This document shows, one piece after another, positions 33,232-41,239 of a stretch of DNA of 64,000 nucleotides. Made by a program: the position numbers and the translations under genes. Origin of the DNA: an uncultured bacterium. Lineage in GTDB: Bacteria > Bacteroidota > Bacteroidia > Bacteroidales > Marinifilaceae. Below the pieces are notes generated by a model. It was given only the letters and a program-made list of their open reading frames with translations, was not told the origin of the DNA and ran no database searches. The stretch spans positions 14,449 through 78,448 of the forward strand of contig CAJMSX010000009.1 in the NCBI GenBank assembly GCA_905216195.1. The letters run 5' to 3'. Every line of letters starts with the position of its first letter. Within the stretch, counting starts at the first letter, position 1.

Positions 33232-34152
33232 ATGAAAATTATTCGGATCACCGAAAATAAAAAACGCTATTTGGAGCTGTTGTTGCTTGCCGATGAACAA
33301 GAGTCGATGCTGGACCGTTATCTGGAACGGGGGGAAATGTTCCTGCTCGATGATGAAGGAGTGAAAGCTGTCTGTGTGGTGACAGAGGAAGGAAACGGAG
33401 TTTGTGAGCTGAAAAACATTGCTGTTACTCTGGGTTTTCAGCGAAAAGGATATGGTAAAAAGTTGGTCGGTTACTTGCTTGCCCATTATTCGGGCCGGTT
33501 TTGCGAAATGATCGTAGGTACGGGAGAAGTGCCTGCTGCGATCGGGTTTTATGAGAATTGCGGATTTACTTATTCCCACCGGGTTGAAAATTTTTTTACG
33601 GATCATTACGACCGTCCTCTGATCGAGGAAGGGATTTTACTGAAAGATATGATTTATTTGAAACGTCCCATTCCCGGGAAGTTTGCTGTAAGGATAGCCG
33701 TACCGGCGGATATTCAGGAGTTGAGGAATTTATACAAGGATACGGTCCTGACTGTCAACCGTCGGGATTATTCCCAGGCGGAAGTGGAAGATTGGGCGTC
33801 CTGCGGGGATAATGTACCGAAACTGGAAAAGATGCTCGAGACCCATTATTTTATTGTGGCGGTGGACAGTTGTTCGCGGATTATCGGTTTTTCTTCCATA
33901 ACCCCGGAAGGCTATCTACATTCGATGTTCGTCCATAAGGATTTTCAGGGAGAGGGAATCGCCACCCTGCTGTTGCGGCATATCGAACAATTTGCGAAAG
34001 ACAACGGCATCGAAAAGATTACTTCGGAAGTCAGCCTGACAGCCCGTCCTTTTTTCGAAAAGAGAGGATATACCGTAGCGTGTGAACAGAAACGAAAAGC
34101 GAACCGGCTTTTCCTTACTAACTTTTGGATGGCTAAAAAGGTGGGGCGGTAA
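33232..34152 (+). CDS. Tandem two-domain GNAT acetyltransferase
   Basis: 306 residues formed by two GNAT domains in one chain. Domain 1 (about 1-140) has the acetyl-CoA loop GFQRKGYGKKLVGYLL and IGFYENCGFTYSHR. Domain 2 (about 155-300) has DFQGEGIATLLLRHIE and ARPFFEKRGYTVA. Each alone would be an ordinary N-acetyltransferase; the fusion suggests a protein with two acceptor sites or a pseudo-dimer. Acceptors unknown. A small CATGC-GACA-GCATG hairpin lies about 50 bases upstream. Confidence 0.88.
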   Translation: MKIIRITENKKRYLELLLLADEQESMLDRYLERGEMFLLDDEGVKAVCVVTEEGNGVCELKNIAVTLGFQRKGYGKKLVGYLLAHYSGRFCEMIVGTGEVPAAIGFYENCGFTYSHRVENFFTDHYDRPLIEEGILLKDMIYLKRPIPGKFAVRIAVPADIQELRNLYKDTVLTVNRRDYSQAEVEDWASCGDNVPKLEKMLETHYFIVAVDSCSRIIGFSSITPEGYLHSMFVHKDFQGEGIATLLLRHIEQFAKDNGIEKITSEVSLTARPFFEKRGYTVACEQKRKANRLFLTNFWMAKKVGR

Positions 34153-34407
34153 GGTGTCCGGTTCTGAAAAGCTCTTTCGCCGGGGGAAGATCCGGTTTCG
34201 CCGGGACTTTACCGTCTCGAAATAAAACCGGTGGACCGAATCGGGAAAAAGAATCCCTTTGTTTTCCACTGCCGTCCCTTTTTCGGAGGAATCCTCTTGT
34301 AGGAGCGGACGTTTGGGAAGAATTAAATTTTTTCTTGCGGATCTCTTTATAAATAAAGTAAATTGGTATACGTTATATGAATTTTTATTTCTAACTTTAT
34401 CCCCGCC

Positions 34408-34803
34408 ATGAGAGGCTATTTGATCGGCATATTGTTAGCGACGGCCCTGGTATTTGATTTGAGCGGTATCCGGGGGGACGGGCAGGAATCTTTGGTAAAG
34501 TTTGCTGCAGAAGGGGCAGGTATCGGATCGGCTGAAGCAGAGGGAAGGTTAACGGCGGGGGATGATCAGGTATTCGCTGGGTTCGGTATGACGGTCGGAG
34601 AGGTACCTCTGGTGCTTTCTTCCACGGGAGTGAGGGGCTTGAATCTTCCGCGTCATTTGAAATTTGTATCTCCTATTCATATCCTTTCTTCCCAGAATAC
34701 GCCTCTTTTGGAAAAAGGAACTAAAAATCAATACTTTCATTACCATTTTACCGAAGCTTCTTATCGGTATTTCGTTTATTCGCTGAGGCGGATTCGGATT
34801 TAG
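34408..34803 (+). CDS. Small secreted protein, unknown function
   Basis: 131 residues with a likely signal peptide (MRGYLIGILLATALVFDLSG). The mature part is Gly-rich at first (AAEGAGIGSAEAEG) and ends in a basic, aromatic segment (YRYFVYSLRRIRI). No domain recognised. The composition is plausible for a real gene, but there is no operon support. Confidence 0.5.
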   Translation: MRGYLIGILLATALVFDLSGIRGDGQESLVKFAAEGAGIGSAEAEGRLTAGDDQVFAGFGMTVGEVPLVLSSTGVRGLNLPRHLKFVSPIHILSSQNTPLLEKGTKNQYFHYHFTEASYRYFVYSLRRIRI

Positions 34804-34937
34804 TATTCTTTGAACATATTCGGGCAGGAGATGAGTTTCGGTCAGAAACTTATCCGTCTGTGGTTTCTTGTTTTTAAAGCGGGAAATGAAGGGGTATTTC
34901 CTGTAAATCCTTATGTTTAATTGAATATCTAAAAATT

Positions 34938-35225
34938 ATGACTAGTTTACTTTTCACTACTTTTGCTATGATGGGAGCAACTTTCCTCATCGGCTTTTTT
35001 GTGGCCGCTGTAATTAAAATGATTGCCAATTGGGCGGACTTTTTTGATTTTTGGCAGGTACACCGGGAAGAAATTTTGACTTTGAAGCGGGAACACGGTC
35101 GGCATCATCCGGCGGTCTGGCCGGGGATTGGCGGGAACTTGATCGGTATCAGGTATAAAAAGCTGGTAGATGTTCTTCAGGAGACCCTACATCACCTGAG
35201 ACCTCATAAAAGAATGATGGCCTGA
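34938..35225 (+). CDS. OadG-like small membrane subunit
   Basis: 95 residues: one N-terminal transmembrane helix (LLFTTFAMMGATFLIGFFVA), then a soluble tail with a His-rich segment (REHGRHHPAVWPG). The size and layout resemble gamma subunits of sodium-pumping decarboxylases, and it lies 59 bases ahead of an OadB homologue. Sequence identity to OadG is not strong by eye, so this is a positional call. Confidence 0.55.
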   Translation: MTSLLFTTFAMMGATFLIGFFVAAVIKMIANWADFFDFWQVHREEILTLKREHGRHHPAVWPGIGGNLIGIRYKKLVDVLQETLHHLRPHKRMMA

Positions 35226-35284
35226 TTGGTGAAGGCTTGCGGGTCTCTTTCGGTGAATTCTAGTATGTATTAAAACCAAGTGTC

Positions 35285-36499
35285 ATGGAAAATATCGATT
35301 TCTATAATTTATTTCAGGGAATCGGGACGATGGCGGCGGGGGGATGGATGCTGGCCGTGGCCCGTCTCGTTCTGATCATTTTAGGTTTTTTGTTGATTTA
35401 TCTGGGTCGGAAAGGGATACTCGAGCCCATGATTATGATTCCGATGGGTTTGGGAATGATAGCTGTGAATTGCGGTACTTTGTTCCTGCCTGAGGGTGGA
35501 ATAGGGAATCTTTTTCTCGATCCTATGATCACCGATAACAACCGGTTAATGGATGTGATGCAGATCGATTTTTTGCAGCCGGTTTATACGTTTACGTTCA
35601 GTAACGGGTTAATTGCCTGCTTTGTTTTTATGGGCATCGGCACTTTGCTGGATGTAGGATATCTGTTGCAAAGACCCTTTGCGAGTATTTTGTTGGCTTT
35701 ATGTGCCGAATTAGGTACTTTCCTGACTCTGCCTATTGCTTCCGCTCTGGGGTTGTCCTTGAAAGAGGGAGCTTCGGTAGCTATGGTCGGGGGGGCTGAC
35801 GGGCCTATGGTGCTCTTTACTTCTCTCGTCCTGGCCAAGCATCTTTTTGTACCGATTACCGTCGTGGCCTACTTATATTTGGGCTTGACCTACGGGGGGT
35901 ATCCCTACTTGGTAAAATTATTGATACCTAAACGGTTGAGATCGATTAAAATGAGGGAGAAAAAGCCTCCGAAAAATTATGATCCTAAGGTAAAGTTGGC
36001 TTTTGCTGTCGTTTTATGTGCGATTCTCTGCTTTTTGTTTCCGGTTGCGGCCCCGCTTTTTTTCTCTTTGTTTATCGGAGTGGCGGTGCGCGAAGCTAAC
36101 CTGAAACACGTATATGATTTCGTCAGCGGTCCTTTATTATACGGTTCTACTTTTATGTTGGGACTTTTGCTGGGGGTATTGTGTGATGCTCATTTACTGT
36201 TGGATGACAAAATCGGAAAGCTTTTGATACTGAGTATTGTAGCCCTTTTGTTATCCGGTATCGGCGGTATTATCGGCGGATATATTCTGTATTTTATCAG
36301 AAAGGGAAATTATAATCCGGTCATCGGTATTGCTGCCGTTAGTTGTGTTCCGACTACGGCAAAAGTCGCCCAGAAACTGGTGAGTAAAGAGAACCCCGAT
36401 GCCTTTATACTGGGGGAGGCTTTGGGAGCTAATATTTCCGGAGTGATTACTTCCGCTATTATTGCAGGGGTTTATACTTCCGTAATCCCACTTTTGTGA
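35285..36499 (+). CDS. Sodium-pumping decarboxylase beta subunit (OadB/MmdB/GcdB family)
   Basis: 404 residues, the usual length, with about nine to eleven transmembrane helices. Family motifs are FLLIYLGRKGILEPMIMIPM, GIGTLLDVGYLL, the conserved Asp site MVGGADGPMVLF, and the C-terminal GLALGANISG-like GEALGANISGVI. The beta subunit couples decarboxylation of carboxybiotin to Na+ export. No alpha (carboxyltransferase) or biotin carrier gene is adjacent, so it must work with subunits encoded elsewhere or have a different partner. Probably cotranscribed with the small membrane protein upstream. Confidence 0.92.
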   Translation: MENIDFYNLFQGIGTMAAGGWMLAVARLVLIILGFLLIYLGRKGILEPMIMIPMGLGMIAVNCGTLFLPEGGIGNLFLDPMITDNNRLMDVMQIDFLQPVYTFTFSNGLIACFVFMGIGTLLDVGYLLQRPFASILLALCAELGTFLTLPIASALGLSLKEGASVAMVGGADGPMVLFTSLVLAKHLFVPITVVAYLYLGLTYGGYPYLVKLLIPKRLRSIKMREKKPPKNYDPKVKLAFAVVLCAILCFLFPVAAPLFFSLFIGVAVREANLKHVYDFVSGPLLYGSTFMLGLLLGVLCDAHLLLDDKIGKLLILSIVALLLSGIGGIIGGYILYFIRKGNYNPVIGIAAVSCVPTTAKVAQKLVSKENPDAFILGEALGANISGVITSAIIAGVYTSVIPLL

Positions 36500-36528
36500 C
36501 GGGAAAAGCTTCCGCGGATGATTTTGCA

Positions 36529-36564
36529 TTTTTTACCGGCAGTCTTAAGGCCGCCGGTAAAAAA
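36529..36564. repeat. 12-bp perfect inverted repeat between convergent genes
   Basis: TTTTTTACCGGC (36529-36540) / GCCGGTAAAAAA (36553-36564), loop of 12. The T run is in the first arm, so on neither strand is it a standard intrinsic terminator. Likely a hairpin protecting or separating the convergent transcripts. Confidence 0.5.
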
Positions 36565-36620
36565 TACCGGAGGGAAAAGAGGAGGACGATACAGCGGAGT
36601 AAGATCGTTGCCGGATGAGG

Positions 36621-37583
36621 TTATTCCGTTATTTTTTGGGAACGGATGCGGAAAGGTTTACGGCTGAAATAGAATCGCCGGATGTAGGTCAGTTGGATTT
36701 TCCCGGAATATAAACTGCTCCCTTTGTGGAAAGAAGAAGAGAGAAAAGTCAGGTTATGGACCGAATTGAAGCCTATCGACCAGTTGTCCCGGTTATAGCC
36801 GATGGCTACCCGCTGAAAGGCAGCGGGATAGACTTCAATTTTTCGTTTTGTAAAATGCCGGATGTCTTCATTCCCGAGGTTTATGCCCAGGCTCAGGGAG
36901 GCACTGATAAACCAATGGGCGCCGAGTACCCAGGTATAGGCATAGCCGCCGTTAATGCCGAACTGGAAATTATTGAACCGATTTCCCATTTCTTCCCGAA
37001 ACGAACTGTCCGGTTCCATTTCCGTGAAATAAACGCATCCGCCGATAAGTGCAGTTCCGGCTTGCCGGATCTGTTGTTCCGATTGGATAAAAGCGGCTTT
37101 GTAAGAAAACCTCCTGTGATTGAAAATGTACTGTCCGTGTAACCCGTATTGCAAAATTTTCAGATCGGGATACAAACCGATATTTTTACCCGGGCGGTCT
37201 TCCGTATAAAATCCGCGGTATTTTTGTACCGTAAAGTCCAGTACAAAACGAGAGCCGTAATGATGGACCTGTAGGTCGAACGATTCGGTTTTTCCCTTCT
37301 TTTTATCTCTCAGAAAGTTGAATTTACTACCCAGTGTAAAATCAATCAAAGTGTTTTTTAAAGCCAGGCCTACACCGATGCGCAGGGGATTATTCGGTTT
37401 AAATCTGAACGTTCCGTTTGCAGTATGCCGGTTCAAGGTCAGGAAGGGCATCGAAAATTTCAGGCGCCCGGATAAATTTTGATCGAAAGATTGTATATAA
37501 GCAGGTTGATCCTGAGCAAAACTACTGAGAGTCAATAGTTCCAGCAGAAGCAAACACCCGTATCGACCCATTATCCTTTTCAT
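36621..37583 (-). CDS. DUF4421-type outer membrane beta protein
   Basis: 320 residues from the ATG at 37583, with a signal peptide ending LLTLSSFAQ. The rest is beta-strand-rich with alternating aromatic residues and Gly, matching Bacteroidetes DUF4421 proteins: GLALKNTLIDFTLGSKFNFL, YPDLKILQYGLHGQYIFNHR and the C-terminal IQLTYIRRFYFSRKPFRI. It is predicted as an outer membrane barrel of unknown role. Single gene, convergent with oadB. Confidence 0.85.
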   Translation of the reverse strand: MKRIMGRYGCLLLLELLTLSSFAQDQPAYIQSFDQNLSGRLKFSMPFLTLNRHTANGTFRFKPNNPLRIGVGLALKNTLIDFTLGSKFNFLRDKKKGKTESFDLQVHHYGSRFVLDFTVQKYRGFYTEDRPGKNIGLYPDLKILQYGLHGQYIFNHRRFSYKAAFIQSEQQIRQAGTALIGGCVYFTEMEPDSSFREEMGNRFNNFQFGINGGYAYTWVLGAHWFISASLSLGINLGNEDIRHFTKRKIEVYPAAFQRVAIGYNRDNWSIGFNSVHNLTFLSSSFHKGSSLYSGKIQLTYIRRFYFSRKPFRIRSQKITE

Positions 37584-37827
37584 TTTCCCATTCAGGACAA
37601 CCTGCTTATCAATGAGACCTGTTTTATTCTGTAATGAAGTTCCGGATCCGGGAAACACCTTCCATTTTCTGTTTGCCGTCTTTTTATTTCACACCATCGA
37701 CCGGATTTTCCGTAAGATGGTGTAAATTTATAAAATTTATGGAATAAATGCTTCTTCTTTTCCCCGACGTAAAACGACAGAAGGAATTATTTTTCCGAAA
37801 TAAAAGCGGATATATACAGAATAGAGT

Positions 37828-38658
37828 TTATTTCCTGCTCACCGGAATTTGTATTTCCGTAAGCCATTCTTCCACGGAATCTTTATTCCAAATGCCGTCG
37901 ATGTAACTGAAACGAGGCTGGTCGGCAATCTTATAACCGTTTTGTTCCACATATTCGAACAATTTGGCAAAAGTCTGGGGACAGCTGTCGTAATTTCCGC
38001 GGTGATACATACAGACGACCAGGGGCATAGCGGGTATTTCCTTGAATCGGATCAGCTCGGAGTCGGCTTTTTTTTCCGTCACCTGTTCACAGTATTCGAT
38101 GTCGATGTCGGTTTCACTGTATTCGCTGTTATGGTCGCAGGTGTAGCAATAACCGGGTTCGGAACAGATACAACCGAGGCGTTGCATTTCCGGTCCGATG
38201 ACGTTGGGACAAAGATCGAACAGTTCCTGATAACTGCCGATGACCCGGCGGTGGCTGGCCACAATAATGGCCGGAAGAGATTTGATAAATACTTTTTCCA
38301 TTTTTTCCTGTTTTTGGAGAGATTTAGCCAGACGATTCAGTTCGGCCCGACGCCATTGTAACTGTTTTTGTTCTTCGGTGCATTGCCGGATTTTAGTTTC
38401 GATGGTTGCCCGATCGGGTAATTGTCGGTCATTGTCGAACATGTTCCGTATTTCCTCCAGCGTGAAACCGAGCTTTTTCAGATACAGGATGGTAATCATT
38501 TTCTGGAATTGTTCTACATAATAATACCGGTAGCCGGTCCATTCATCGATTTCGGCCGGAATCAGCAGACCGATCTCTTCATAATGGCGAAGGGTCTTGA
38601 CAGTTACACAGTTGAGTCTGGAAAATTCTCCGATTTTAAATTTAATTTTGTTACTCAT
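37828..38658 (-). CDS. MerR family regulator with GyrI-like effector-binding domain
   Basis: 276 residues. Residues 5-75 are a MerR winged HTH (FKIGEFSRLNCVTVKTLRHY, then GYRYYYVEQ and LGFTLEEIRNMF); residues 80-115 the dimer coiled coil; residues 120-276 a GyrI-like/AraC effector-binding domain of the BmrR type with FAKLFEYVEQNGYKIADQPR. Such proteins sense small hydrophobic or cationic compounds and activate efflux or detoxification genes. The promoter has a MerR-type dyad in its spacer (38694-38718). The neighbouring divergent gene is a GNAT acetyltransferase, a possible target. Confidence 0.92.
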   Translation of the reverse strand: MSNKIKFKIGEFSRLNCVTVKTLRHYEEIGLLIPAEIDEWTGYRYYYVEQFQKMITILYLKKLGFTLEEIRNMFDNDRQLPDRATIETKIRQCTEEQKQLQWRRAELNRLAKSLQKQEKMEKVFIKSLPAIIVASHRRVIGSYQELFDLCPNVIGPEMQRLGCICSEPGYCYTCDHNSEYSETDIDIEYCEQVTEKKADSELIRFKEIPAMPLVVCMYHRGNYDSCPQTFAKLFEYVEQNGYKIADQPRFSYIDGIWNKDSVEEWLTEIQIPVSRK

Positions 38659-38683
38659 AACACTTTGCGCAAAGATTCGTTTG

Positions 38684-38718
38684 CAAAGATATACCTTGCC
38701 CTTGGGGACGAGTCAAGG
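38684..38718 (-). promoter_or_regulatory. merR promoter with MerR-type dyad
   Basis: On the minus strand a -7 box TATCTTTG (38691-38684). In the spacer and -33 zone is the dyad CCTTG (38694-38698) N15 CAAGG (38714-38718). A separate 12-bp palindrome CTTTGCGCAAAG lies at 38663-38674, near the start codon. A dyad inside the promoter spacer is the hallmark of MerR operators. Confidence 0.55.
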
Positions 38719-38736
38719 ATTTTAATAAAAAAAAAT

Positions 38737-38744
38737 TAACTTTG
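38737..38744 (+). promoter_or_regulatory. -7 box for the GNAT gene, divergent from merR
   Basis: TAACTTTG matches TAnnTTTG, on the other side of the MerR dyad, so one bound MerR dimer could affect both promoters. Confidence 0.45.
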
Positions 38745-38845
38745 CTTGATAAGAAACACCGGCGAGGAATCATACCGACGAGTTTTCCCTTAAGGGAAGA
38801 GGTGCTTTGCCGGAGGAAAAAGATGGGTTTATTCAGATACCGTAC

Positions 38846-39307
38846 ATGACTGACAGCAAAAATATAATTCCGGTTACCCCTGAACTGACAGGTAAGTTAG
38901 CTGCTTTGTGGGAAGAGTCGGTGAGGGCGACGCATTTTTTTCTGGCGGAAGAAGACATTATTTCTTTGCGTCCTTTGGTTGAAGAAGCTTTCGGGAAGAT
39001 GGAAAGTTTATGGTGTATTTGTCGGGAAGGGGGGGAGCCGGAGGCTTTTATGGGAATATGTGGAAGTAAGCTGGAAATGCTGTTTGTTCATCCCCTCAGC
39101 CGGGGGAAAGGGCTGGGTAAAACATTGGTAGAGTATGCCTTACATCATTCCAGTGTGCGTTATGTGGATGTCAACGAGCAAAATCCGCAGGCGGTGGGCT
39201 TTTATGAATATATAGGTTTTTATGTTTTTGCCCGTTCCGATGTAGACAGCGGGGGACGTCCCTTTCCCATTCTGCATATGAAATACCGCCAGGTAAAAAA
39301 CCGGTGA
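38846..39307 (+). CDS. GNAT family N-acetyltransferase
   Basis: 153 residues from the ATG at 38846; the frame is open to a TTG at 38807. Single GNAT domain: the acetyl-CoA loop is LSRGKGLGKTLVEYAL and the C-terminal strand-helix is NPQAVGFYEYIGFYV. Acceptor unknown. It is divergent from the MerR gene. Confidence 0.85.
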   Translation: MTDSKNIIPVTPELTGKLAALWEESVRATHFFLAEEDIISLRPLVEEAFGKMESLWCICREGGEPEAFMGICGSKLEMLFVHPLSRGKGLGKTLVEYALHHSSVRYVDVNEQNPQAVGFYEYIGFYVFARSDVDSGGRPFPILHMKYRQVKNR

Positions 39308-39366
39308 GGAGGGAATCCCAGGCCGGATGTATATTTACTGTTCCGGTTTAGAAAGAGAGGGGAAAA

Positions 39367-39765
39367 ATGAATAAAGAGACCATGAACTCCAAGAAGGAAA
39401 AAGAAGAAGCTGCGGGACATTCCGCTTTTATCGAACCGGATTTTTTGATCCGAGAAGTGATCCTTGCCGATGCAGCTGTCATCTGGCGGACGATTGACGA
39501 TAACCGGGATTATTTGCGGACCTGGCTTCCTTTTGTGGATACCTTGACCGGAATGGCCGATGAGGAAAAATTCCTGAAATCACAACTTTCCGCACCTTAC
39601 GAAGAACGAAACCTTATTTTTGTTATCGCTAGGGAGGCGGAAGTTTGCGGGTTGATCGGTTTTGTTTCTACCGATAATGTCAATCATCGTACGGAAATCG
39701 GTTATTGGCTGATTCCGCGCTATCAGGGACAAGGCCTTATGACCCGCTGTGAGTTTGACTGTTGA
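39367..39765 (+). pseudogene. RimJ/RimL-type acetyltransferase, C-terminally truncated
   Basis: 132 residues matching the first two thirds of ribosomal-protein-type GNATs: REVILADAAVIWRTIDDNRD, TWLPFVDTL, IGFVSTDNVNHRTEIGYWLI and the start of the CoA loop YQGQGLMTR. The frame then ends CEFDC and stops, just where the family continues for about 50 more residues with the rest of the CoA loop. The lost part is not seen downstream; a deletion likely fused the 3' end to the hydrolase flank. Function lost or doubtful. Confidence 0.72.
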
Positions 39766-39851
39766 ATTCGGCCTGCCGGCACCGGACGTTTCGTCAGGAG
39801 ATCTCCGGCGCTTATCTGCGGTGAAATATTACCGGAGATAGGCTCCCCGGT

Positions 39852-40835
39852 TTACTTCAGATAGGCTTTGAGCATAGCTGCCGAAAAGAGAATCAGGGAA
39901 CGGGTCGGTGAAAGCGTAGCAAAACCGTTGAGCATCCCCCAATCGTGTATGACCCCGTTGAAGCGTAGAGTGGTAACCTCCACTCCGGCTTCGTCCAGCC
40001 GCCGGCCTAAAGCTTCCCCCTGATCGCGGAGAATATCGTTTTCGGCCACTTCGATAAGCGTAGGGGGGAGTCCCTGCAGTTCTTCCAGAGAAGCTTGCAC
40101 AGGGGAGATATGCGGATTCAGCCGGTCGGATTTTTCCGAAAGATAGTGATCGAACATCCATTGCATGAGAGGAGTCGTGAGGAAGCGTTGTTCGCCGTAA
40201 AGTTCATATGATCCCCAGTCAAAACCCGCATCGGTAACGGGCCACATCAAAATCTGAACTTTAATTTCCGGACCTTTCATTTGTTTGGCCAGCATACTGG
40301 TAACGATCGCCATATTACCGCCTGCACTATTACCCACAATCCCCAAACGCCTGCCGTCTACCCGGATTTCGTCTCCGTGGGCGGCAATCCAACAGGTAGC
40401 TGCATAAATTTCGTTGACCGCCTGCGGAAATTTCGCTTCGGGAGAAGGGGTATAGTTGACGAATACGCAGGCGTAGCCGGTTTCGACGACCAGGTCACGC
40501 ACCAGTCGTTTGTGGGTGAAATAATCCCCTAATACCCAGCCTCCTCCGTGAATAAAGATAAATACGGGCAGTTTTTCCGTCTTTCCCTCCGGACGAATTA
40601 TATTCAGGCGAATACTATACTCCTCGACGGAGAGGATTTTTTCCGATTCTTCAATACCGGAAAGGTCCGTCGGCACGCTGGCCTGTGTCTTTACCAATAT
40701 ATTCCGGGCCTCGGGCACCGGAAGGGATTCTACAGGTGTATCCCCCGCATTTAAAACTTTCAGGTACTCTTTAGTACCTCTGCTGAGATGCTCGTCTTGG
40801 AGATAAGCAGTGGCTTTTTTTCTGTTTGCTGTCAT
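39852..40835 (-). CDS. Alpha/beta hydrolase (HSL-like esterase/lipase)
   Basis: 327 residues. The oxyanion-hole motif HGGGWVLGD and nucleophile elbow GIVGNSAGGNMA are those of hormone-sensitive-lipase esterases; the acid is near VAENDILRDQGEALG and the His is in VIHDWGML. No signal peptide, so cytoplasmic. The substrate is probably a short acyl ester. Single gene. Confidence 0.9.
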   Translation of the reverse strand: MTANRKKATAYLQDEHLSRGTKEYLKVLNAGDTPVESLPVPEARNILVKTQASVPTDLSGIEESEKILSVEEYSIRLNIIRPEGKTEKLPVFIFIHGGGWVLGDYFTHKRLVRDLVVETGYACVFVNYTPSPEAKFPQAVNEIYAATCWIAAHGDEIRVDGRRLGIVGNSAGGNMAIVTSMLAKQMKGPEIKVQILMWPVTDAGFDWGSYELYGEQRFLTTPLMQWMFDHYLSEKSDRLNPHISPVQASLEELQGLPPTLIEVAENDILRDQGEALGRRLDEAGVEVTTLRFNGVIHDWGMLNGFATLSPTRSLILFSAAMLKAYLK

Positions 40836-41010
40836 GGTCTACCGTTTAATTTACCGGTTATACGCAGGAAAAGAAATCGGAGTTTACCCGAGGGGGAAGG
40901 TAACTCTGGTGGAAAAAAATAAGATGGTGAAATTTCGTAAGGCTGGGAAATGGGAAGAAGGAGGCATCGCTATTTATAATATATTGGGCTAGTGATTTTT
41001 TAATTTCCGG

Positions 41011-41040
41011 TTTGAATACTTAGCAAAATCCTTATCTTTG
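41011..41040 (+). promoter_or_regulatory. Strong Bacteroides-type promoter for the MATE gene
   Basis: TTTG (41011-41014), 18 bases, TATCTTTG (41033-41040). It leaves a leader of about 190 bases before the ATG at 41240. Nothing else is seen between 40836 and 41010. Confidence 0.7.
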
Positions 41041-41047
41041 CGTCGGT

Positions 41048-41239
41048 AAATGTATGGATCGTCCCATTTATGAAACGGCAACTCTGCATATAGCTTTTCT
41101 GATCCGGGCTTGTCGGGGAATATTTCTCCGGCACTGATGGTTATGCCCCTACCTGTCAAAGTGTTCAATCGATAAAATTATGAATGTTTCCGGGCAGCAC
41201 CCTCCGGGTGTTGCAGGAATATGCCGTTTTATAAAACCC
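41048..41239 (+). other. Long structured 5' leader of the MATE gene
   Basis: About 190 untranslated bases follow the promoter. The clearest element is a 9-bp hairpin GCAGCACCC-TCC-GGGTGTTGC at 41194-41214, close to the start codon. The leader does not match a riboswitch class I can recognise, but the length and hairpin invite a regulatory reading. Translation could alternatively begin at an ATG at 41180, in frame. Confidence 0.4.
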
